Made by a program: the position numbers and the translations under genes. A DNA stretch of 60,453 nucleotides from positions 1 through 60,453 of the forward strand of contig NZ_CAJPVI010000053.1 in the NCBI RefSeq assembly GCF_905397435.1, written 5' to 3'. Numbering within the stretch: position 1 is the stretch's first letter; every line of letters begins with the position of its first letter. Positions 26,148 to 32,606 of this stretch are shown in pieces. This stretch comes from Cupriavidus numazuensis. GTDB taxonomy: Bacteria > Pseudomonadota > Gammaproteobacteria > Burkholderiales > Burkholderiaceae. Below the pieces are notes generated by a model. The model searched no databases and had not been told where the DNA came from. It saw only the letters and a program-made list of their open reading frames with translations.

Positions 26148-26157
26148 GGTCGTCTCC

Positions 26158-26850
26158 CTATCCGTGTCGGGGTGAGCCGTTGGAGGCGTTGCTTGAGCCG
26201 ACGAGATGGCGGACCAGTTGATCCATCTCCTTGATGATGTCTGCCAGCACCTGCGTGATCACGGAGAACTCCCGGCCGTACTCTCCCGCCCGTGCCGCGG
26301 AGACGCGCGCATTCATGGCAACGAGGTTTGCCTGCATTGAAATACTGCTGAGGCGATCGACGAGGTCGGCCTGGCGTTTGCGCACGGCCATCTCGCAGCT
26401 ATGCATTTCCTCCTGGTAGGCATGTGTGACGGCCTGCAGCAGTTCCAGGATCGGCGTGGCCTGCGTCACGAGCGCATCGAGAGATGAGGCTCGTCGGGCA
26501 GTGTCGGCGGGTGGCGCGTCGATTGCGGTCCGGGCCTGGGCGATGAACTCACGGATCCGTGCATCGGCACGCGAATGGCCAAAGTAGAGTTGTTGCAAGG
26601 CTACGGAGAATGCGCCCGGCATACGCGCATTGCCAGTCACGAGATCCGAATGCGCGGATTCGAACGTCGACAGGCACTGGCGAGCGCTTTCGCGGGCAGT
26701 TGGATCGCCTCGCGAGGCGAGCAACATCTGAAGTACGATCCGTTGCGACAACATGCGCTGACGTCCGGAAAGGTTGATCAACGCACCGATGGTCTCAGCC
26801 GACACTTCGGCCGGAGGTGACTGAGTCGTGGGGGCATGCATTTGTGACAT
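26158..26850 (-). CDS. Soluble PilJ-domain protein with chemoreceptor-like signalling tip
   Basis: 230 residues from ATG 26850; ATG 26841 is an alternative. A longer frame to 26946 is rejected because it runs through the terminator and the antiterminator hairpins. The N-terminus has the P-box-like motif LSGRQRMLSQR (residues 27-37) without signal peptide or membrane helix. The C-terminus ends in a helical hairpin resembling the tip of methyl-accepting chemotaxis proteins (ISMQANLVAMNARVSAARAGE, YGREFSVIT). It may pass a nitrate/nitrite signal to a kinase complex (inference). It is first in the unit controlled by the sigma-54 promoter and ANTAR leader; no clear ribosome binding site is visible. 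Confidence 0.78.
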   Translation of the reverse strand: MSQMHAPTTQSPPAEVSAETIGALINLSGRQRMLSQRIVLQMLLASRGDPTARESARQCLSTFESAHSDLVTGNARMPGAFSVALQQLYFGHSRADARIREFIAQARTAIDAPPADTARRASSLDALVTQATPILELLQAVTHAYQEEMHSCEMAVRKRQADLVDRLSSISMQANLVAMNARVSAARAGEYGREFSVITQVLADIIKEMDQLVRHLVGSSNASNGSPRHG

Positions 26851-26873
26851 GGGGGCGCGTGTGGATGGGCAAT

Positions 26874-26943
26874 AAAAAAGCGCCCCGAAGCAAGAGGCCC
26901 GCAAACCGTGTTCCTGGTTCGCTGTCACCTTGCTTCGAAGCGC
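26874..26943 (-). terminator. Intrinsic terminator in the leader of the PilJ-domain genes
   Basis: On the minus-strand transcript the arms GCGCUUCGAAGCAAG (26943-26929) and CUUGCUUCGGGGCGC (26894-26880) pair over 15 positions (two G-U), followed directly by six U residues (26879-26874). It lies about 24 bases before the first start codon. Its 5' arm shares the bases GCUUCG (26941-26936) with antiterminator hairpin P2, so the two structures exclude each other. Confidence 0.88.
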
Positions 26944-26975
26944 CATTGCCCCGGTCTAAAGGCCAACGTTGGCCT
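26936..26975 (-). ncRNA. ANTAR two-hexaloop antiterminator RNA
   Basis: Hairpin P1 is AGGCC-AACGUU-GGCCU (26975-26960). Hairpin P2 is CGGGGC-AAUGGC-GCUUCG (26953-26936, two G-U pairs). The linker is six bases. Both loops are hexanucleotides with A at position 1 and G at position 4, the hallmark of RNA targets of ANTAR proteins (known from NasR, EutV and AmiR systems). P2 overlaps the 5' arm of the terminator. The ANTAR protein encoded at 27435-28760 is the obvious ligand. When active it should stabilise P1-P2, block termination and allow expression of the two PilJ-domain genes. Confidence 0.88.
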
Positions 26976-26985
26976 GTGTTCCTTC

Positions 26986-27002
26986 TTGCAATATGTGTGC
27001 CA
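26986..27002 (-). promoter_or_regulatory. Sigma-54 promoter of the ANTAR-controlled PilJ unit
   Basis: On the minus strand TGGCACA-CATA-TTGCA (27002-26987) is a near-perfect -24/-12 sigma-54 promoter. Placing the GC of TTGC at -13/-12 puts +1 at about 26976, one base before the antiterminator hairpin P1. This points to nitrogen-limitation control (RpoN with NtrC or similar) on top of antitermination. No enhancer site was identified. Confidence 0.85.
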
Positions 27003-27217
27003 TACCTCACGTCAGTCGCGGCGAGCCGCAGGGCGGGCAATATTAGAAGATGGGCTGGATCGCTGCACTGATTGCACGGGATGGCGGTTGGCACTCTGCG
27101 CCAGTGGCCGAGACCGTTCTCAATGCTTTCTCCCTGCAGCAATTGGCGCGCTCACTTCAGGCGGTGACCAGGCGGTGTAGTGACTGTAGTTTGGTGATCG
27201 TGAAACTATGTCGAACG

Positions 27218-27373
27218 TCATTTGGCGGCCGAGAGTGTGGGGTGCTTTATCGAGAACGTCGACTCTTTCGCAAGCCGTAGGTAGCCGGACACTGGCCCCT
27301 TGGCGAGACCAACATAAGCGATTTGCCGCTCTTTCTCGCGCCGTTCCTTGATGTGCCACGAAATTGCTTCCAT
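27218..27373 (-). CDS. Possible 51-residue basic protein
   Basis: An open frame from ATG 27373 to TGA at 27220-27218 encodes a short charged peptide (MEAISWHIKERREKERQ...TLSAAK). It lies between the NIT-ANTAR gene and the sigma-54 promoter, in the same direction. No ribosome binding site is evident and I do not recognise a family. The reason for listing it is that it fills most of the otherwise empty 430 bases here. It may be spurious. Confidence 0.2.
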   Translation of the reverse strand: MEAISWHIKERREKERQIAYVGLAKGPVSGYLRLAKESTFSIKHPTLSAAK

Positions 27374-27434
27374 GCGCCCGCGACATTTGGTGGTGCATTT
27401 GTTGCCCGATTCTGGTGCGGGCAGCCATGGCAGT

Positions 27435-28760
27435 TCATTCGTCGTGCGGAGAGTCCTGGGCCAGCAGGGCGAGGTCGGTCAGTGAAAGCGTGGCTTCGGC
27501 AATGTCGACTAGGCGGCGATTGTTGTCCATCGAAGCCTTTTGCAAGGCGCGGAATGCCTCGTCCTCGCTGAACCCCATGCGGGCCATCAGCGCGCTCTTG
27601 GCGCGCTCGATCAGCTTGCGCTCTTGCAGGGCGCGCCGTGCGGCATCAAGCTCAATCTCAGTCTGGGCCAGGCGTGTCGACTGCTTCTCCAGCAGGCTTT
27701 TGAGCGATGCCACGGTAGCGGCGTCCACGCTGGCCGGGGTCCGCGAGGCGTCGGGCATTCCCGGTAGTAGCGGTGCGCTCTCCGAATACGGCGCCTCCGC
27801 ATCGAAGAAGCGTTCGACGGCATGTGTGTGCGGGGGCGGATTGTCGAGGAGTCGGCGCAACAGGCCCGCAGAATCCTGCAGGTCGGCCTGCGACGACCGG
27901 ATCTGCGCCTGGCACGCTGCCCGCAGGCCGTGCACCACCTGCACCTCAAGCGTCCACATGCCGGCAATTACCTCGCTGCAGACTTCGAACCACTTTTCAC
28001 TGGCATCGCTGTCGAGCGGTGCGCCGGGCGGTGTGGTCAAGAGCGTGCCGCGCATCTGTTCCAGGCCAGCTATCGCCGAACTGATCTGCTGGCGCCGCCA
28101 CGCAGCAAGCAACGCGGGATCGGCGAACTTCTCCAGCACCTGGAAGCTGCGCTGCTGTGCCGCGATCAGATGCAGCACGCGCTGTTGCTGGATCTCGGTG
28201 CAGGTGCCCGATGCAAACATCTGGGCCCCCACCGCGCGCTCCTGGCCAGCAGACTCCTTGCCTTGCACCAGGTACACAAAGGCCACCAGCGGCCGGGAGA
28301 TTCCCGGATACATGGCAACGTCGGCCAGATGGAAGATGAGTTCGAGCAGCGCCGCGACCAGCCGGCTGAATGCCGCCACGGCTTCAAGAGCCGTCACCTG
28401 GCATTGATCAATGCTCACGCGCAACGCAGGAAGCGTTGCCAGATCGAGTTGCACCCATGCCATCAACGACACCATCGGGGCACTTCCCTTGTGTCCGGAT
28501 CCGAGCTGGCCGGCAAAGCGCTCGTCAAGCCGTACTTCAAGGGAAAGGGCTTCCCCCTTGGCGGCCTCGCGCTCCGCAGCCAGGCGCTGTCCGCCCGAGG
28601 CCAGAAAGATGCTGCTCGCGCCCCGTTCACGTTGCAGCGCATGGATCAGCTGGCCAATCAGGTCCGCCAGCTCCACACGGCTCGCCATTAGCTGAACGGC
28701 CTCGATCTCAAGCTGCTTCGCCTGAAGGACAAGTTGTGAGGCGGTTAGAGGCATTGGCAA
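27435..28760 (-). CDS. NIT-domain ANTAR antiterminator (NasR-like)
   Basis: A 441-residue protein. The large N-terminal helical region (about residues 45-300, including LIGQLIHALQRERGASSIFLAS at the start) matches the NIT nitrate/nitrite-sensing domain. The C-terminal ANTAR RNA-binding domain is clear: RKLIERAKSALMARMGFSEDEAFRALQ and NNRRLVDIAEATL (about 375-430). NasR proteins bind two-hexaloop leader RNA when nitrate or nitrite is present and prevent termination. Such a leader lies about 460 bases downstream, before the PilJ-domain genes. No nitrate reductase or transporter genes are near. Start could be the first or third codon (MPMPL). Confidence 0.88.
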   Translation of the reverse strand: MPMPLTASQLVLQAKQLEIEAVQLMASRVELADLIGQLIHALQRERGASSIFLASGGQRLAAEREAAKGEALSLEVRLDERFAGQLGSGHKGSAPMVSLMAWVQLDLATLPALRVSIDQCQVTALEAVAAFSRLVAALLELIFHLADVAMYPGISRPLVAFVYLVQGKESAGQERAVGAQMFASGTCTEIQQQRVLHLIAAQQRSFQVLEKFADPALLAAWRRQQISSAIAGLEQMRGTLLTTPPGAPLDSDASEKWFEVCSEVIAGMWTLEVQVVHGLRAACQAQIRSSQADLQDSAGLLRRLLDNPPPHTHAVERFFDAEAPYSESAPLLPGMPDASRTPASVDAATVASLKSLLEKQSTRLAQTEIELDAARRALQERKLIERAKSALMARMGFSEDEAFRALQKASMDNNRRLVDIAEATLSLTDLALLAQDSPHDE

Positions 28761-28965
28761 AGAGAGAACAACGGTAAAGGCGCCGAATAAGCAGGAAGCA
28801 TGCCATCAATTGACCGTGGTCGCGGCAACGGGGGTGACCCCCGCGGGTGCACGATCGTGAAGTGTAGTAAGAGTAGTACGTGACGAGTTGCGCACACAGG
28901 TAATAAAATCAATAGGTTAGACCTTCACGTCCGGACACGCGTACTAACATTGCGACGATTCTGCG

Positions 28966-29015
28966 AGTAGTAATGTTGGGTCTTCCGCAATTTGTGTGAC
29001 GACGGAAAACTCGCG
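28966..29015 (+). repeat. Repeat copy C
   Basis: It contains GAGTAGTAATG, then GGGTCTTCCGCAATTTG and TGTGACGACGG, matching copies A (1962-2050, inverted) and B (31211-31303). On the minus strand it reads NREFSVVTQIAEDPTLLL. It lies in a gene-poor stretch (28761-29072) and directly precedes the collapsed cyclase/ATPase gene, whereas copy A lies beside a tail remnant of a similar gene. I see nothing else in 28761-28965 apart from a second AGTAGTA-type stretch at about 28871. Confidence 0.6.
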
Positions 29016-29072
29016 ATTACTACAGTTCACGCCTGTCATGAGGGCGTGGCGACTTACGGGGCAGGGGCCGCA

Positions 29073-29394
29073 ATGCGCTGCACCCATTGCCGGGCGGAGA
29101 ACCCCGCAGGCATGCAGGGCGCATTGACGTTGGGGGGGGCAGGTGAGCCTGCCCATGCATCGGCCATGGAAGCAGCAGCGCAGGCGTTTCGACAAAGCGA
29201 TCGGCCTCGCCCGTGAGCAAGCGGCCCCCTCGCTTGCCTGGCAAAGCGCCCTCTGCCTCGCACGGCTTTGGCACCGCCAAGGCCAGGACGGCGCGGCCAA
29301 GGACATGCTGGGCGAGATCGCGGGCGCAATGTCGGAAGGGGCGGATACCGCGGACCTGCGTCACGCCAACGCGCTGCTGGACGACCTGTCGTAA
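29073..29394 (+). pseudogene. Collapsed adenylate-cyclase/ATPase-type gene (ends only)
   Basis: The frame from ATG 29073 begins MRCTHCRAENPAG, the start of a zinc ribbon typical of large cyclase/ATPase/TPR proteins, and then breaks. From about 29170, in another frame, it continues FDKAIGLAREQAAPSLAWQSALCLARLW, HRQGQDGAAKDMLGEI and ADLRHANALLDDLS, the usual TPR-like C-terminus of such proteins, to the TAA at 29392. The roughly thousand-residue middle is missing. This is an internal deletion remnant. Confidence 0.65.
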
Positions 29395-29590
29395 CGGATG
29401 GGGCATGGGAAATGGCCGCATCGTGTGCGCGCTGCCGCCAGGCCTCCCACGGCGTGATGGACTGGGATGGGCCGGTGCGGGCCCGTGCCAGGCACTTGCG
29501 GTTGTCGTGCAAAAACGTATGATTTCACGATCATGAAGTTTCGATAAAGACGGGCTGTCCCGCTGCCCCGCTTCATCGCAACCCACGCAC

Positions 29591-29914
29591 ATGCCGCGAT
29601 CCCTCCCTGATCCGACGCCGCCTTCCCGGGCCACCATTCGCACGATTCAGCAACTGGGCGATCGCATTCGCGCGACCCGCGCCGAGGCGGCAATGCCCAT
29701 TGACCAGGCGGCCAGGCATTGTTCGGTCTCGGTGGGCATGCTGTCCAAATTGGAGAACGGCAAGGGCGTCAATCTCGAGCATGCCCTGCGGGCGTTGGAC
29801 GGACTCGATTTAGTGATGCTGGTGGTCCCGAAAACGCGTGCGCCTTGGCTCGAACAGGCAGCGGCCCATGCGGCCAAAATGGGCGAGGAGGCTTCGTGGG
29901 AACCTCATGCATAG
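29591..29914 (+). CDS. XRE/HipB-like helix-turn-helix regulator
   Basis: A 107-residue protein with an XRE-type HTH at about residues 22-75 (LGDRIRATRAEAAMPIDQAARHCSVSVGMLSKLENGKG). The following LEHALRALDGLDLVMLVVPK resembles HipB antitoxins. No hipA-like gene follows; the next 270 bases (29915-30184) hold no recognisable gene, so it is either an orphan antitoxin or a plain regulator. A near-palindrome TTCACGATCATGAA at 29524-29537 upstream could be its operator. The ribosome binding site is weak. Confidence 0.7.
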   Translation: MPRSLPDPTPPSRATIRTIQQLGDRIRATRAEAAMPIDQAARHCSVSVGMLSKLENGKGVNLEHALRALDGLDLVMLVVPKTRAPWLEQAAAHAAKMGEEASWEPHA

Positions 29915-30184
29915 GGCGAGCGCAGCGCCGCGCCCCGTCGCGATGTCGACAGACATGGAGGTTGGCCATGGGGGCACGGCCAACGTTCTCGCGCCACGGT
30001 TCACATCGTCTGCGACGTGGGCGAGATGGCAACGCAAAGCAACCCGCCTGCTCTCCAGCCAGAAACCTCGGCCACCATGTGTTGGTGTATTGAAGCCAAA
30101 CTGAACCACCAGGCTGCCTTGTCCTGCGCCACCGCATCTTGACTGCGGCAGCCGCACCCAGTTCCGCCGACTGATCCTACGCCA

Positions 30185-31009
30185 ATGAACAACTCCTATT
30201 CACACCCTGTCAGCCAGCTTCTTACCCTAGGCCAATCGTTCGAGGAGGTCGACGGGAGACCTGAAACGTGGAAGGGGTATGCAAAGCTCGGCATTGACCA
30301 CCGCCACATCCCCGAGTTGATTGCGGTCGTCGCTGACGAAGCGCTACACACCGGATACGGGCTTGTGCCATTCGCCCCCGTGCATGCCTGGAGAATACTC
30401 GCGGCACTCAAAGCGACCGAAGCCTTGCCTGCCTTGGCTTCGCTGTTGCGCCGTATTGACGATGACTGGGACGATTGGATCTCCACCGAATTGCCGTGCG
30501 TCTTCGGCCAGATGGGCGGCAAGTCAGTGGATGTGCTCGCGCCATTCGCAGCGGACCGTCATAACGGGAGTTATGCCAGAGGTGGTGCATGCCGGGCAAT
30601 GGGGGAGGTCGCGACCGCCCATCCCGATCAGCGTGGGCGTTGCCTGCAGATACTGATGACCCTTCTCCGGTCCTTCGAGGACAACGAGCAGACGCTCAAC
30701 ACGGAGATTGTGTCCGTGCTCCTCGATTTGCATGCGGTGGAGTCCATCGACCTGATCCGCGAGGCCTATGCCAAGGATTGTGTCGATCTCGACTGTGTTG
30801 GCGATGTGGAAGACGTCGAAATCGCACTTGGCTTGCGCACCGAACGCGATACGGCACCCAAGAGAGGAAAGCTCTTTCAGCGGCTGCTCGAGCTGTCCCA
30901 GCTTCAGGAGGCGACGCGCCCCCGTACCGCTGGGCCAAAGACCGGAAGAAATGACCCCTGCCCGTGCGGAAGCGGGAAGAAGTACAAGAAATGCTGCCTC
31001 GAGGTGTGA
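30185..31009 (+). CDS. HEAT-like repeat protein with C-terminal SEC-C zinc motif
   Basis: A 274-residue protein. The bulk is helical, HEAT-like and DUF1186-like (APVHAWRILAALKATEALPALASLLR, then VLAPFAADRHNGSYARGGACRAMGEVA). It ends in the SEC-C motif NDPCPCGSGKKYKKCC, the zinc-binding tail found on SecA and many otherwise unrelated proteins. The function is unknown; SEC-C often mediates protein contacts. It appears intact although surrounded by mobile debris. It is monocistronic as far as can be seen. Confidence 0.75.
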   Translation: MNNSYSHPVSQLLTLGQSFEEVDGRPETWKGYAKLGIDHRHIPELIAVVADEALHTGYGLVPFAPVHAWRILAALKATEALPALASLLRRIDDDWDDWISTELPCVFGQMGGKSVDVLAPFAADRHNGSYARGGACRAMGEVATAHPDQRGRCLQILMTLLRSFEDNEQTLNTEIVSVLLDLHAVESIDLIREAYAKDCVDLDCVGDVEDVEIALGLRTERDTAPKRGKLFQRLLELSQLQEATRPRTAGPKTGRNDPCPCGSGKKYKKCCLEV

Positions 31010-31210
31010 CCGGGAGTCAGGATGCCCCCGGCGTTGGGAAGCTTCATTAAGACCCGGCGGTCGAGGTGATGGAGCACCGCGGCCGCATTTTTGATGTGCC
31101 ATGGGTCGCGCGCGGCTTGCGTCCAACGTTATCCCGTTATCCCCATACACTGCCACCACCTGCGGTGGGATTGCCGATCGTCACGTGCTACGGCTAACCT
31201 TGCCGTGAAG

Positions 31211-31303
31211 AGTAGTAAGAGTGGGTCTTCCGCAATCTGTGTGACGACGGCGAATTCGCGTGTAGGACCTTGCCGTCGTCTTTCCCGCCCCATTACCACC
31301 ATT
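31211..31303 (+). repeat. Repeat copy B next to Tn402-type remnants
   Basis: It begins AGTAGTAAGAG, contains GGGTCTTCCGCAATCTG and GTGTGACGACGG, and continues past CCTTGCCGTCGTC to CCCGCCCCATTACCACCATT, extending the match with copy A well beyond copy C. On the minus strand it reads TREFAVVTQIAEDP. The tniB fragment starts 86 bases later. Copies A and B face outward from the 2-31 kb segment. The remainder of 31010-31388 shows no gene. Confidence 0.6.
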
Positions 31304-31388
31304 TCACTTAGTCCGCCAACCTCGTCCTGGCCGCACGAACTCACGCGCCAGCGATGGCGCGCCGTTCAACGCATCCGCAAGGCTAAGC

Positions 31389-31868
31389 GTGCTCGAGCAT
31401 CTGAGTCACGAGTTGCTGCGGAAAGTTTCACCGCGCATGCTGGTTGTCGATGAAGTTCACCACCTCTTGTCGGGAAATTATCGCGAGCAGCGGGCCTCAC
31501 TGAACCTGCTCAAGTTTCTGGCGAACGATCTCCAGATGACGATTGTCCTTGTAGGGACGCACGATGCTGAGATTGCACTTCAGACCGATTCTCAAATGAG
31601 CAGTCGCTTTGCGCGCTTCGAAATGCCGCGATGGCAGGAGTCGGAAGCCTTCCGGGGGCTCCTGGCGGCATTCGAACGCGTTCTTCCTTTGCGACGGCCG
31701 TCAAACCTGTCGCGGCGAGAAGCTGTCACGGCGATCTTGGCGGCGAGTGGAGGTCTGACCGGCGAAGTCTCGCCGCTATTGAATTCTGCCACCGAGCTTG
31801 CGATCCGCGATGGCCGGGAGATGATCGATGTCTCTCACATCGAACACGCCCGCAACAGCGTGCTTTAA
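31389..31868 (+). pseudogene. tniB: tniB fragment (Tn402/Tn5053-type transposition ATPase), N-terminus missing
   Basis: About 159 residues match the C-terminal half of TniB/TnsC-like AAA+ ATPases: Walker B MLVVDEVHHLLSG, sensor region TIVLVGTHDAEIALQTD, then SRFARFEMPRW and RREAVTAILAASGGLTGEVSPLL. The N-terminal half with Walker A is absent, and full-length proteins are about 300 residues. Transposition needs the ATPase, so the element is dead in cis. It is followed by overlapping tniQ, the normal gene order of this transposon family; no tniA transposase gene precedes it. Confidence 0.85.
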
Positions 31869-32383
31869 TCAGACGAGGCCGTGGCCCGTTGCCCGACGAC
31901 CGTTTGACGGAGAGGCATTCGGAGACTGGCTCGGACGACTCGCTGGCAAGTATTCCATGACGGTGGAGCAGCTTTGGATGCACGCCGACATCGGTCCGAT
32001 GCCAGCCCTAAGCCGGTGGGAATGGCTACTGTTTCCGCCAGTGCCGCTCGAGACCTTGGAGCGTCTCTCACAGACTAACCCACGTAAGCGTGGATCGCCT
32101 GATAACCATGCAGACTCCAATCGGTTGAGTCTATGAACGACCTCGCTTACGGTATTGCTATCCGTGTTTGATCCTGAATCGTGCCGATGTCTGCTCGCCA
32201 TTCTGGAAACACGAGTGGCTGGATCCGAGCTTTTTAACGTGTGCGCAACATCCCGGCAGGCTCGAAACGACGACCTGGCACTGGCGCTACCATCAGCTCG
32301 ACAACTTTAATCAGCTGCTCCGAAGAGCGCACGCAACGCCCCACCGGGACATTGTTTCGCATGGAAAGGCCACAGTCGCATGA
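31828..32383 (+). pseudogene. tniQ: tniQ remnant with frameshift
   Basis: From ATG 31828, overlapping the tniB end, the frame reads RPWPVARRPFDGEAFGDWLGRL, the N-terminal pattern of TniQ, and stops around 32136. The similarity continues in another frame at 32168-32383 with a cysteine/histidine-rich segment (ADVCSPFWKHEWLDPSFL, TCAQHPGRL) expected of TniQ zinc-finger regions. The protein is therefore split and shortened. The 220 bases after it (32384-32606) hold nothing recognisable. Confidence 0.72.
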
Positions 32384-32606
32384 ATGATGAGCGGAAAGAT
32401 GCAATGCTCGTATCAATGATGAGCTTGGCTCACATCAACGGCGATCTGCAACAGCAGCGGCACGTCTTGCCCTACCTTGCAGCGACGCCGCGGTTGCCGT
32501 GGTCGAGCGCAATGACGCTGTGCCTTGGCGCGCCGGGCTGGGCTTGGTTGCGTAGCGAATCTTGTCGATGAACAGAACTGTCTTCAAGTTGCGTCGCAAA
32601 AGTCGC

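Noticed and set aside
26851..26946. N-terminal extension of the PilJ/chemoreceptor-like protein
   Set aside because: It would be encoded by the terminator and antiterminator stems, which explain the sequence better.
25353..28760. Interpretation as an ordinary nitrate assimilation operon
   Set aside because: No nitrate/nitrite reductase, ABC transporter or MFS nitrate carrier is encoded in or beside the unit.
28871..29040. CRISPR-like or tandem repeat array around the AGTAGTA elements
   Set aside because: There are only scattered short matches, no regular spacing and no cas genes.
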